A stretch of DNA of 64,000 bases from Micromonospora sp. FIMYZ51 (GTDB taxonomy: Bacteria; Actinomycetota; Actinomycetes; Mycobacteriales; Micromonosporaceae), in the NCBI RefSeq assembly GCF_038246755.1, contig NZ_CP134706.1, positions 1,054,001-1,118,000 of the forward strand, in the 5' to 3' direction. The notes beneath the pieces were generated by a model that made no database searches, was not told the DNA's origin, and saw only the letters and a program-made list of their open reading frames with translations. This document shows positions 36,714 to 44,804 of this stretch, in pieces. The translations under genes were made by a program, and so were the position numbers. The first letter of the stretch is position 1; every line of letters begins with the position of its first letter.

Positions 36714-36838
36714 CCCGTCCGGCGGGAACCCGATACGGAACGCCCCTACCCGTCCGGCCGAAACCCGATACGGAACGCCCCTACCCGTCCGGCCGGAACC
36801 CGTTGCGGAACGCCCCTTTCCGCCTGGCGGGAACCTGA
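36714..36838 (+). repeat. 35-bp tandem repeat upstream of the lipoprotein gene
   Basis: Units starting CCCGTCCGGC occur at 36714, 36749 and 36784, each 35 bp, followed by a degenerate fourth copy that ends at 36838. Each unit contains GGAACCCGATACGGAACG. The units are contiguous, without spacers, so this is not a CRISPR array. Confidence 0.88.
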
Positions 36839-36864
36839 TGACCTGCCGGCCCGTCAGAATCAGC

Positions 36865-37815
36865 ATGCGCCGTACCGCCCTGCTGGGCCTGTTCCTGATG
36901 ATGGTCGTGGCTGGTTGCGCCCCGGCGGCCCCGGACCCGACCCCCGGCGCGCCGAGCGACGCACGCGAGGGTTTCGACCAGCGGGCGACCGCGGTGGCCG
37001 AGTCGTGGCGGCCCGGTCCAGAGTGGAGCAGCGGCTATCTGCCGTTGCAGGCGCCGACGGTGCTCATCGGCGAGGCCGACTTCACCCCGGCGGCCAAGAC
37101 CGCATTTCTCGCCGGTTGGTACCGGGACCAGGTCGACCTGCCCACCGCTCGACCGGCGGACGGCACGATCCGCTTCCCGGACGGAGAGCTGCGCGTGCCG
37201 CTGATCAGCGCCGTCGAGGCGTACCGTCAATTGAGCCAGGGCAACCCGGCACCCCCGTGCCAGGTGGGGCCGAAGGTCCCCGCCACGCCGCCGCCGGCGG
37301 CCCCGGGCGGTGGTGGGCCGGACGAGCCGGTGATCGGCCGGCCACAGGGCGAGTGCGTCGTGCTCACCGTCACCGAGGTCGAACTGGGTACCGCGCCGGT
37401 ACGCACCAGCCGAGGCGAGGCCCAGGTGCCGGCCTGGCTCTTCACCGTCGAGCAGATCGGCGCCGTGGTGGCCCAGGTCGCGGTCGCGCCGGGTGCGGTC
37501 GGCGACGTGCCCACACCGGTGGCGCCGTCCGGGCCCGTGCCCGACAACCTGGTCAGCGCCCAGGACATCGAGGCCGTCGATGGCACGAACCTGACCTACC
37601 GGCTCGGCGTGGGCAGCTGCGACACGGCTGTCACCGCGCTGGTGCAGGAGCATGACCACGTGGTGGTCGTCGGCGGCACGGTGATCCGGCCCACCGGCGT
37701 GTGCGACGAGGCGCTCAGACTCCAGCCGGTCGAGGTGACGCTGTCGGCGCCGCTGGGCGCCCGCCCGGTCCTCGACGCGCTCACCGGCGCGCCGCTACAC
37801 CTCACCTCCGGCTGA
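36865..37815 (+). CDS. Putative lipoprotein, function unknown
   Basis: A 316-residue product with a short signal peptide (MRRTALLGLFLMMVVAGC) and lipobox VAGC, so the mature protein would start at Cys18 and be lipid-anchored outside the membrane. Three further Cys lie in PPCQVG, GECVVL and GSCDTA. The mature part is rich in beta-strand patterns with a Pro/Gly-rich break at about residue 140. No family is recognised. ATG 36865 fits the signal peptide; ATG 36838 in the same frame has no better ribosome site and lies at the edge of the 35-bp repeat. Confidence 0.68.
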   Translation: MRRTALLGLFLMMVVAGCAPAAPDPTPGAPSDAREGFDQRATAVAESWRPGPEWSSGYLPLQAPTVLIGEADFTPAAKTAFLAGWYRDQVDLPTARPADGTIRFPDGELRVPLISAVEAYRQLSQGNPAPPCQVGPKVPATPPPAAPGGGGPDEPVIGRPQGECVVLTVTEVELGTAPVRTSRGEAQVPAWLFTVEQIGAVVAQVAVAPGAVGDVPTPVAPSGPVPDNLVSAQDIEAVDGTNLTYRLGVGSCDTAVTALVQEHDHVVVVGGTVIRPTGVCDEALRLQPVEVTLSAPLGARPVLDALTGAPLHLTSG

Positions 37816-37866
37816 TCCGTCCCGCGCCGAGCCGGCGGGCGCATGCCGCAGCCGCGTCGGCGGGGC

Positions 37867-37948
37867 GCTGACCGGCGGGGCGTTGATCGGCGAGGCGCGT
37901 TGATCGGCGGGGCGCGTTGATCGGCGGGGCGCGTTGATCGGCGGGGCG
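37867..37948. repeat. 17-bp tandem repeat after the lipoprotein gene
   Basis: Units of GTTGATCGGCGGGGCGC start at 37882, 37899, 37916 and 37933, preceded by a degenerate copy at 37867. The last unit runs straight into a paired GGGCCC element. Confidence 0.88.
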
Positions 37949-37998
37949 TTAATAAGGGGCCCTTCCTATACACCAGGCGTTAACAGGGGGCCCTTCCT
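37948..37998 (-). repeat. Paired GGGCCC element, copy C
   Basis: The inverse of copies A and B: units at 37948-37967 and 37979-37998, 31 bp apart. Read on the minus strand it begins within a few bases of the benzoylformate decarboxylase stop, so it is again in the sense orientation directly after a gene. Confidence 0.85.
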
Positions 37999-37999
37999 T

Positions 38000-39595
38000 T
38001 CACAGGATTGGGGGGATGTCGGGGCGGATGGGGACGGGGAGCACGGTGGGACGGTCGGCGTGCAGCGCGGCGGCGAGGGCCGCGCCGAGCTGGTCGGGCG
38101 TGTCGACGACGGTGGCGGCGCAGCCGTAGCCGCGGGCGATCGCGGTGATGTCGAGGCCGGGCAGGTCCAGGCCGGGTACGCCGGGCGTCTGCTTCAGCTC
38201 GGCGAACGCCTTGAGGATCGCGTACTGCCGGTTGACCGGGACCACGACGGGCAGCGGCAGTCGCAACTGGGCGGCGGTCCAGAGGGCCTGCACGGAGTAG
38301 TGGAAGGAGCCGTCGCCGATCACCGCCACCACCGGCCGATGCTGGCCGGTGTCGCGTTGGGCAAGTGCGACGCCGACGGCCGCCGGCAGGCCGTAGCCGA
38401 GCCCGCCGCTGGCCATGGTGAAGTACGACCCGGGCCGGGTGAATCGCAGGTGACGGCGGAGCGCGGAGAGGTTTGACGGTGACTCCTGCACCAGCACCCC
38501 GTCCTCGGGCCAGTGCCGGCCCAGCGCGGCGAAGAGCGCGTCGGCGCTGAGCGGGACGGAATCCTCCACGGGTGCCGGACCGGGGCGGGGCGGTGGTGGT
38601 GGCCGGTCCGCCGGTGGCACCAGGTCGGCCAGTGCGGCGAGGGCCAGTCCGGCGTCACCGAGCAGGCTGTCGCCGACCGGGGCGCGAGCCGCCTCGTCGG
38701 GGTCGTCGGTCACGTGCAGCAGCCGCGCGCCGTCGGGAAGGGTGTCGCCCGGCACGTGCGGGTAGTAGCGGAACACCGGGGCGCCGATCACCAGCACCGT
38801 GTCGTGTCCCCGCAGCCGTTCGGCAAGCGGGCCGCGTGCGAAGGGCAGTACGCCCTGGAAGTGTGGATGGTCCTCGGGGAAGGTGGTGCGTTCGGGCGCG
38901 GGTGCTGACCAGACCGGCGCGACGAGTCGTTCGGCCAGGGCGACCGCTGCCGCCCAGGCGCCGGCGCGGTCCACTGCGGCACCGAGCACCAGGACCGGTG
39001 CCCGGCTGGCCGCCAGCGTGGCGGCGAACTGGCGCAGCCGCTCCGGATCGGGCGCGAACCGGGTGGCCACCGTGCGGGCTGATGGTGGCGGATCGGCGGG
39101 CTGCGCCCAGTCGTCCAGGGGCAGGGAGAGGAAGACCGGCCCGGCCGGTGGTTGCACCGCGGTGGCGTACGCCCGCATCAGCGCCGCCGGGACGTCCTGC
39201 GCCCGGACCGGTTCGTACGCCCACTTGACGTACGGCTGGGGCAGTTCGGTGGGCTGGCGGGCGGTGAGCCGGGGTTCCAGCAGCAGCATCTCGCGGGTCT
39301 GCTGGCCGGCGGTGACGATCAGCGGGGTGCGGTTGTGCCAGGCGGTGACGATGTTGCCCATGGCGTTGCCGGTGCCCGGCGCGGTGTGCAGGTTGACATG
39401 TGCGGGCCGCCCGGTGGCCTGGGCGTACCCGTCGGCGATGCCGACCGCCGATGCCTCGTGCAGCGCGAGCACATACGAGAAATCGTCGGGGAACGCATGC
39501 AGGAACGGCTCCTCGGTCGAACCGGGGTTGCCGAACACGGTGGTCATGCCCAGGGAGCGGAGCAGGTCGTAGGTAATGTCGCGGACCGTTGCCAT
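38000..39595 (-). CDS. mdlC: Benzoylformate decarboxylase-like ThDP enzyme
   Basis: A 531-residue thiamine-diphosphate enzyme. The N-terminal domain has FGNPGSTEEPFL (Ser of the benzoylformate decarboxylase loop), the catalytic Glu in ALHEASAVGIADGYAQATG and NLHTAPGTGNAMGN (active-site His). The ThDP/Mg motif is VIGDGSFHYSVQALWTAAQLRLPLPVVVPVNRQYAIL. These favour benzoylformate decarboxylase over acetolactate synthase or oxalyl-CoA decarboxylase, giving benzaldehyde-type products from 2-oxo acids. No mandelate racemase or dehydrogenase is adjacent, so the true substrate is open. ATG 39595. Confidence 0.85.
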   Translation of the reverse strand: MATVRDITYDLLRSLGMTTVFGNPGSTEEPFLHAFPDDFSYVLALHEASAVGIADGYAQATGRPAHVNLHTAPGTGNAMGNIVTAWHNRTPLIVTAGQQTREMLLLEPRLTARQPTELPQPYVKWAYEPVRAQDVPAALMRAYATAVQPPAGPVFLSLPLDDWAQPADPPPSARTVATRFAPDPERLRQFAATLAASRAPVLVLGAAVDRAGAWAAAVALAERLVAPVWSAPAPERTTFPEDHPHFQGVLPFARGPLAERLRGHDTVLVIGAPVFRYYPHVPGDTLPDGARLLHVTDDPDEAARAPVGDSLLGDAGLALAALADLVPPADRPPPPPRPGPAPVEDSVPLSADALFAALGRHWPEDGVLVQESPSNLSALRRHLRFTRPGSYFTMASGGLGYGLPAAVGVALAQRDTGQHRPVVAVIGDGSFHYSVQALWTAAQLRLPLPVVVPVNRQYAILKAFAELKQTPGVPGLDLPGLDITAIARGYGCAATVVDTPDQLGAALAAALHADRPTVLPVPIRPDIPPIL

Positions 39596-39876
39596 CGCCC
39601 CTGAATCTAACCGGGCGAGTCGGGTCTATAGGGCTTTTCAGCTTTGCTCGCTTTCCCGGCTCGCGGAATCGCTCCCACCGCCCGCATCCGCCTGGTCGCC
39701 GGGTGACCTGCGCCTCCGGCCGCGGCTGCCGATCACCGGTGGTCAGGCCATCGCCAGGGCCGTGGACGCAGGCTATGGTGCCAGACATGGCAATGACAGC
39801 GCGGATGGCACCGGCGCGGCGGGCCGTCCCGGGGCGTGGCCGGTTCCGCCTTCCGGTGCATGACTGACGGGCGCGC
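39596..39876. other. Intergenic region before the YqgE/AlgH gene
   Basis: About 280 bp between mdlC and the divergent YqgE gene. A tiny reading frame begins at ATG 39787 (MAMTARMAPARRAVPG) and ends at 39867, but it has no ribosome site and I do not call it. No repeats stand out. Confidence 0.35.
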
Positions 39877-40470
39877 GTGATGCAGGGAGAGGGGCAGGCG
39901 ATCGGCGGGCGGGCAACCGAGTCGATGACCGGGAAGTTGTTGGTGGCGACACCGGCGCTGAAAGACCCGAACTTCGACCGTACGGTCGTGCTGTTGGTCG
40001 CGCACGAACCGGGTGGCGCGCTCGGCGTGGTGCTCAACCGGGCCACCGAGGTACCGGTAGCGGACGTGCTGCGCGACTGGGGCGATCTGGCCCGGCACCC
40101 GGCGGTGCTCTTCGAGGGCGGCCCGGTGCAGCCCGACTCGGCGATCTGCCTGGCCCGGATGCGTCAGCCGGTCCGCCGCCTCAAGGGTTTCCACCAGGTC
40201 TCCGGCGCGGTCGGCACGCTGGACCTGTCCGTCGATCCGCACCGGCTGCGCGAGAACGTCCAGAGCATCCGGGTCTTCGCCGGGTACGCGGGCTGGGGAG
40301 CGGGGCAGTTGGAGCAGGAGATCGAGGACGGCTCCTGGTTCGTGCTGGACGCGCTGCCCGGTGACGCCTTCGTCGACCGGCCCGACGACCTGTGGCCGAT
40401 GGTGCTGCGTCGGCAGGGCGGCATGATGGCCGCGGTGGCGCACTTTCCGCCGGACGTGGCGCTGAACTGA
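39877..40470 (+). CDS. YqgE/AlgH family protein (UPF0301)
   Basis: A 197-residue cytosolic protein of the AlgH fold. Signature segments are TGKLLVATPALKDPNFDRTVVLLVAHEPGGALGVVLNR, the LFEGGPVQPDSAICL loop and VFAGYAGWGAGQLEQEIEDGSWFV. Molecular function is unknown. GTG 39877 or ATG 39880 may start it; both precede the family start (about residue 17), and no clear ribosome site decides. Confidence 0.88.
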   Translation: MMQGEGQAIGGRATESMTGKLLVATPALKDPNFDRTVVLLVAHEPGGALGVVLNRATEVPVADVLRDWGDLARHPAVLFEGGPVQPDSAICLARMRQPVRRLKGFHQVSGAVGTLDLSVDPHRLRENVQSIRVFAGYAGWGAGQLEQEIEDGSWFVLDALPGDAFVDRPDDLWPMVLRRQGGMMAAVAHFPPDVALN

Positions 40471-40499
40471 CCCGGCCGCGCCGGGCGGGGACCCGCGAG

Positions 40500-40528
40500 A
40501 TGACCATGCCGGCGGGCGTGTGTATAGT
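40500..40528 (+). promoter_or_regulatory. Promoter of tRNA-Ala
   Basis: ATGACC at 40500-40505 and TATAGT at 40523-40528 lie 17 bp apart, about 36 bp before the mature tRNA. Both match the primary sigma consensus reasonably. Confidence 0.5.
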
Positions 40529-40563
40529 TCTCCCAGTGCCCGGGCGACCGGGTGCGACAGCAA

Positions 40564-40636
40564 GGGGCCGTGGCGCAGCTGGTAGCGCACCACACTGGCA
40601 GTGTGGGGGTCAGGGGTTCGAGTCCCCTCGGCTCCA
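40564..40636 (+). tRNA. tRNA-Ala (anticodon GGC)
   Basis: A 73-nt cloverleaf: acceptor GGGGCCG pairing with CGGCTCC, D stem GCGC/GCGC, anticodon stem CCACA/TGTGG with loop CTGGCAG (anticodon GGC, reading GCC), variable GGGTC, T stem AGGGG/CCCCT with TTCGAGT. CCA is not encoded. A promoter lies upstream and an inverted repeat downstream. The accessory cluster starts after it, but I found no second copy of its 3' end. Confidence 0.95.
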
Positions 40637-40654
40637 CCTTGTGTTTGTGCAGGT

Positions 40655-40687
40655 CAATCGACGTCAGTTATCAACTGACGTCGATTG
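40655..40687. terminator. Perfect inverted repeat after tRNA-Ala
   Basis: Arms 40655-40669 (CAATCGACGTCAGTT) and 40673-40687, with a 3-nt loop. It begins 19 bp after the tRNA and probably terminates it. The sequence is less GC-rich than its surroundings. Confidence 0.65.
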
Positions 40688-41010
40688 CTTGTGATCTTGT
40701 GGTCACCGCCGTGGTCACACAGCGCCCCACACTTCGCCTCGGCGACCAGTGTTGAAACTCCCGAAGAAGTCGCCTCTGACCAGGGATTATTACGGGGCCC
40801 CGGCTGTTCACGCATACCTGGCCGAAATGTGGGGCGCAAAACCGTGTAGTACGGCGGTGCCGGCCCGTGTCGCTACGTTCAATTTCGTGTTTCCGATCGA
40901 CGGGGGTTCCGTGCCAAACGGCGCTCGGCGCTCGCCTGCGAGGATTCAGCCGCCGGGCCGCGGTCGAGCGGCTCCGGAAGGACTGAGGCCGTGTCCGTCC
41001 AGTCGCAGCC
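40688..41010. other. Gene-free stretch between tRNA-Ala and the ABC importer
   Basis: About 320 bp without a supportable gene; base composition is patchy and lower in GC than the flanks. On the minus strand the end of this stretch reads VTTAVTTRSQAIDVS, which resembles the extreme C-terminus of some actinobacterial integrases, but no integrase body precedes it. It may be the scar of an old insertion at the tRNA. Confidence 0.35.
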
Positions 41011-41787
41011 TCAGGGGACTTGGAGATCGATCGTGGGGGTCGCTGCGAGTAGGGCCTGCGTGTATGGGTGGCAAGGGATGGTGGTGATCTCCAGGGTCGG
41101 GCCCTGCTCGATGATTCGGCCGTCGCGCATGACCGCGATCCGGTCGGCGAGTTGTCGGACGACGGCGAGGTCGTGGGAGATGAACAAGCAGGCCAGGCCG
41201 AGCTGGTCTCGTAGATCGAGTAGTAGGTTGAGGATCTTCGCCTGGACTGACACATCGAGTGCGGTGACTGGTTCGTCGCAGACGAGCAGTCGTGGTCCGA
41301 GAGCCAGGGCGCGGGCTATCGCGACGCGCTGCTGTTGTCCGCCGGACAACTGGCGGGGCCGGCGCGTGCCGACCTGACGGTCGAGGCCGACGAGGTCGAG
41401 CAGTTCGTCGATCCGCGTGGACTGTGCTCGAGAGTCGCCGATCCGGTGGATGCGCAGCGGCTCGACGAGGGCTTGTCGTACCGTCTGGCGCGGGCTGAGG
41501 GTGAGGTACGGGTCCTGGAACACCATCTGGACGTGCCGCCGGTGTGCCCGCAGTGCTCGGCCGCGCAGGCTGTGGACGTCGACGCCGGAGAATCGGACCA
41601 CGCCGGTGCTGGGCCGGTGGAGTCCGGTGACAACGCGGGCGAGGGTGGTCTTGCCGCAGCCGGACTCGCCGACGAGCCCGACGATCTCGCCCGGCTCGAC
41701 GCGCAGGGTGACGTTCTCGATCACGTTCGCCCGGCCGCGGTCGTGGTGGTGGGGGTAGCCGGCGGTGACCTGCGCGATGTCCAGCAC
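41011..41787 (-). CDS. ABC transporter ATP-binding protein, oligopeptide/nickel type (DppF/NikE-like)
   Basis: A 258-residue ABC ATPase. Walker A GESGCGKTTL, Q-loop VFQDPYLTLSPRQTV, signature LSGGQQQRVAIARA and Walker B LLVCDEPVTALDVSVQ are intact, with the DppF-type SPR(x)TV segment. It lacks the long C-terminal iron-sulfur/oligopeptide tail of many DppF proteins and ends at HPYTQALLAATP. It is the last gene of the importer operon, 3 bp after the permease-ATPase fusion. Together with the other three genes it makes a complete importer with two different ATPase domains. Confidence 0.9.
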   Translation of the reverse strand: MLDIAQVTAGYPHHHDRGRANVIENVTLRVEPGEIVGLVGESGCGKTTLARVVTGLHRPSTGVVRFSGVDVHSLRGRALRAHRRHVQMVFQDPYLTLSPRQTVRQALVEPLRIHRIGDSRAQSTRIDELLDLVGLDRQVGTRRPRQLSGGQQQRVAIARALALGPRLLVCDEPVTALDVSVQAKILNLLLDLRDQLGLACLFISHDLAVVRQLADRIAVMRDGRIIEQGPTLEITTIPCHPYTQALLAATPTIDLQVP

Positions 41788-41790
41788 CGG

Positions 41791-43755
41791 TCAGGCCCTG
41801 TCCCGCTCGAGGGTAGCCCCGCCCACCAGAGTGTCCTCGCCGGACTGCTGGGGGCAGGTCGCATGGTGTGCCGGGCCGAGCGTCAGCAGCGCCGGCTGGT
41901 CATGGGTGCACGCGGTGACGGCGATGGGGCAGCGGGGGGCGAACGCGCAACCGTCGGTTTCGTCCGGGCCGGCGCCGGAGTGTCCGGGCATGGTGCGGAA
42001 CCGCGTGCCGGGTGGCGCGCCGGGATGCGGTACGGCGTCGAGCAGGCCGCGGGTGTAGGGGTGGGCCGGGTTCGCGAGCACGGTGGCGAGCGGTCCGGAT
42101 TCTACGATCCGGCCGGCGTACATGACGGCGACCGTGTCCGCGAGCCGGGTGACCACTGCCAGGTCGTGGCTGACGATGATCATGGCCATGCCCAGTTCGT
42201 CGCGGAGCCGGGCCAGCAGGTCGAGCAGTTGCGCCTGGACGGTGACGTCGAGGGCGGAGGTCGGTTCGTCGGCGACCAGCAGTTCCGGCTTGCCGGCGAG
42301 GGCGATGGCGATCTGTACCCGCTGCCGCATCCCGCCGGAGATCTGGTGGGGGAACTTGCCGGCGATACCGGCCGGGTCGGGCAGCTCGACAAGGTGTAGC
42401 AGCTCTTCGGTGGCCCGGCGGGTGGCGGCGCGCCGGCCGCCGCGTCCGGTGTTGCGGACGGCCTCGTCGACGTGCGCGCCGATGGTCCGCAACGGGTTGA
42501 GCGTGGCGAGGCTGTCCTGGAAGACTACGCCCACACGGCGGCCATTGATCTGGCGTCGCTCCCGCTGTGGAAGGTCGACGAGTTGGCGTGCCTGGGTGCC
42601 GGCTGCCAGGGTTGCCGACCCGGTGACGACCGCGCTGGGGTCGAGTAGCCCGAACGGCGCCATCGCGGAGGTGGTCTTGCCGCTGCCGGTCTCGCCGACG
42701 ATGGCCAGGACGTGTCCCCGGGGTACCTGGTAGGCGACGTCGGCGACGACCTGGCGGCGCCGGCCGTCGTGCGGATAGCTGACCGAGAGGTCCCGTACCC
42801 GCAGCAGGGTGCCGTTCTCGTCGGACATGGCCGGGGCGACGGTCGGAAGGGCCGCTGCCAGTGGCACGGTGGTGGCCCGGCGGGCGGACGGGGCGCGAAG
42901 ACGCGTCGGGAGTACCCAGCGCAGGATCGAGGGCCGTTCGTCGCCTGTGGCGAGACGCTCGCCGAGGAGGTTGCTGGCGAACACGACGGCGGTGATCGCG
43001 ATGCCGGGCGGGTAGGCAAGCCACCAGGCGGAGGCGAGGTGGGGGCGGCCCTCGATGAGCATCTGGCCCCACTCGGCGTGCGGTGGGGGGATGCCGAGGC
43101 CGAGGAAGCTGAGCGTGGCGACGCCGAGCACGATCGCGCCGACGTCGGTGCTGGCGTAGACCAGGCACGGGGCGAGGGCCGGTGGGAGCAGGTGCCGGCC
43201 GACGATGCGGGCGGGTCCGGCGCCGAGCAGCCGTAGGGCGTCCAGGTGCGGACTGCCGCGCAGGCCGGCGACGCGGGCGCGGGCGATGCGGGCGTACGGG
43301 GCCCAGGCCCACAGCGACATCGCGAGGATGAGGTTCTCCGCACCGGGACCGCGTACGCCGATGACGGCCAGGGCGACGAGCATGCCGGGTAGGGAGACGG
43401 CCATGTCGATGATCCGGGAGATGATCCGGTCGACCGGGCCGCCGAGGTAGCCGGCGACGGTGCCGGTGACGCCGCCGACGGTCAGCGAGATCGTCAGGAC
43501 CGCTGCCGTGACCGCGAGGGAGATCTGGGCGCCGTGCAGGATTCGGCTGAGCTGGTCGCGGCCGAGTTGGTCGGTGCCGAGGGGGTGTTCCGCCGACGGC
43601 GGCAGCAGGCTGGCCGCCAGGTCGGTGGCGGTCGGGTCGGCCGGGGCGAGCAGCGGCGCCAGCAGCCCCACGATCGCGAACGCGAGCAGCGGCAGGGCGA
43701 CCAGCGTGGTGCGCACGGACGGTGGGATGGCTCGGCGGCGGTGTCGGACGTTCAT
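41791..43755 (-). CDS. Fused ABC permease (DppC/NikC-like) and ATPase (DppD/NikD-like)
   Basis: A 654-residue fusion. Residues 1-290 form a DppC-type permease with about six helices and the HPLGTDQLGRDQLSRILHGAQ motif near the start and the EAA-like loop YARIARARVAGLRGS. After a short linker, residues about 330-654 are an ABC ATPase: Walker A GETGSGKTTS, signature ISGGMRQRVQIAIA, Walker B LLVADEPTSALDVT and the DppD C-terminal Cys-containing tail (GCAFAPRCPIAVTAC, then TCPQQ). ATG 43755 overlaps the stop of the upstream permease (ATGA). Such fusions are known in actinomycetes; it fixes the subunit ratio. Confidence 0.9.
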   Translation of the reverse strand: MNVRHRRRAIPPSVRTTLVALPLLAFAIVGLLAPLLAPADPTATDLAASLLPPSAEHPLGTDQLGRDQLSRILHGAQISLAVTAAVLTISLTVGGVTGTVAGYLGGPVDRIISRIIDMAVSLPGMLVALAVIGVRGPGAENLILAMSLWAWAPYARIARARVAGLRGSPHLDALRLLGAGPARIVGRHLLPPALAPCLVYASTDVGAIVLGVATLSFLGLGIPPPHAEWGQMLIEGRPHLASAWWLAYPPGIAITAVVFASNLLGERLATGDERPSILRWVLPTRLRAPSARRATTVPLAAALPTVAPAMSDENGTLLRVRDLSVSYPHDGRRRQVVADVAYQVPRGHVLAIVGETGSGKTTSAMAPFGLLDPSAVVTGSATLAAGTQARQLVDLPQRERRQINGRRVGVVFQDSLATLNPLRTIGAHVDEAVRNTGRGGRRAATRRATEELLHLVELPDPAGIAGKFPHQISGGMRQRVQIAIALAGKPELLVADEPTSALDVTVQAQLLDLLARLRDELGMAMIIVSHDLAVVTRLADTVAVMYAGRIVESGPLATVLANPAHPYTRGLLDAVPHPGAPPGTRFRTMPGHSGAGPDETDGCAFAPRCPIAVTACTHDQPALLTLGPAHHATCPQQSGEDTLVGGATLERDRA

Positions 43756-44804
43756 GTCGTCTCCGTCCGAGGGCGTGCCGTGGTCTCGCCGGTGCCACTG
43801 CGCACCGGTTGGCGCCATCGCTGGCGGGGCGGGCGGTGGTGTGTTTCGGCGTCGCGGCGGGATCGGGGGTCGATGAGGGCCTGTGCGACGTCGGCGAGGC
43901 GGTTGGCGAGGATGAATCCGCCGCCGAGGACGAGCGCGCTGGCCTGTAGCGCTGGCACGTCCCGGGCTGCGGCGGCCTTGACGAAGTAGGCGCCGAGGCC
44001 GGGCCAGCCGAAGATCTGCTCCACGACGATGGTTCCCACCAGCAGGGTGCCGACGGTGAATCCGGCGACGGACAGGATCGGCCCGGCGGCGTTGGGCAGG
44101 CCGTCGCGGAGCACGATCGACGTCGGTCGGCTGCCACGGGCCAGGGCGGCGAGCACGTACGGCCGGTCGAGCGCCTCGCGCAGCGTCACGGCCACCACCC
44201 GGCTCAGCGCACCGGCAGCCGGCAGCCCGAGCACCGCCAACGGCATCACCCAGGTCGTGGACCCCGCCATCCCCGAGGTCGGCACCAGTCTCAGCCGCAA
44301 CGCCAGCACCAGCACCAGCAGATAGCTCAGCCAGAACGCCGGCACCGACGTGGCCAGCAGCGCTGCGGTGCGCAGGGCTCCGCGCGCCAGGCCGCGTTCG
44401 AACACCGCCCCGGCGACGCCGACTGCCACGCCGACCACGAGGGCCAGCACGGCGGAGCCGGCGACCAGCCCCAGCGTCACGCCCATCCGGTCGGCGATCT
44501 CCGGGCCGATGGGTGTGTTCGTCCGCAGCGACACCCCGAAATCGCCGGTTACCGCGTCGGCGAACCACCGCAGGTACCGCAGCGGGGCGGGGGCGTCCAG
44601 ACCGAGTTCGGCGCGGACGGCCTCGACCTGCTCGGGCGTGGCGGGCCGGCCGGCCCGGGTCGCGGCCAGCATCGCCGCCGGATCACCGCGCGCGAGCAGC
44701 ACGAGCGCGAAGGTGCCGGCGGACAACGCCACGAGTACGCCGACGGTGTCGACGAGCCACCGCGCGAGGTAGCGTCCGGCGGACCGCAGCCGTCGTGTCC
44801 TCAC
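43752..44804 (-). CDS. ABC transporter permease, oligopeptide/nickel type (DppB/NikB-like)
   Basis: A 350-residue permease with about six helices: one at 15-35, then the long periplasmic part with GDFGVSLRTNTPIGPEI (typical DppB), helices at about 105-125, 135-155, 175-190, 225-250 and 275-295. The EAA loop reads LREALDRPYVLAALARGSRPTSIVLRDGLPNA. A charged, Arg/Thr-rich tail of about 40 residues follows. Its start overlaps the stop of the solute-binding protein and its stop overlaps the next start, so the four genes are translated as a unit. Confidence 0.9.
   Translation of the reverse strand: MRTRRLRSAGRYLARWLVDTVGVLVALSAGTFALVLLARGDPAAMLAATRAGRPATPEQVEAVRAELGLDAPAPLRYLRWFADAVTGDFGVSLRTNTPIGPEIADRMGVTLGLVAGSAVLALVVGVAVGVAGAVFERGLARGALRTAALLATSVPAFWLSYLLVLVLALRLRLVPTSGMAGSTTWVMPLAVLGLPAAGALSRVVAVTLREALDRPYVLAALARGSRPTSIVLRDGLPNAAGPILSVAGFTVGTLLVGTIVVEQIFGWPGLGAYFVKAAAARDVPALQASALVLGGGFILANRLADVAQALIDPRSRRDAETHHRPPRQRWRQPVRSGTGETTARPRTETT

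Noticed and set aside
36714..36838. CRISPR array
   Set aside because: The 35-bp units are contiguous with no unique spacers, and no cas genes are present.
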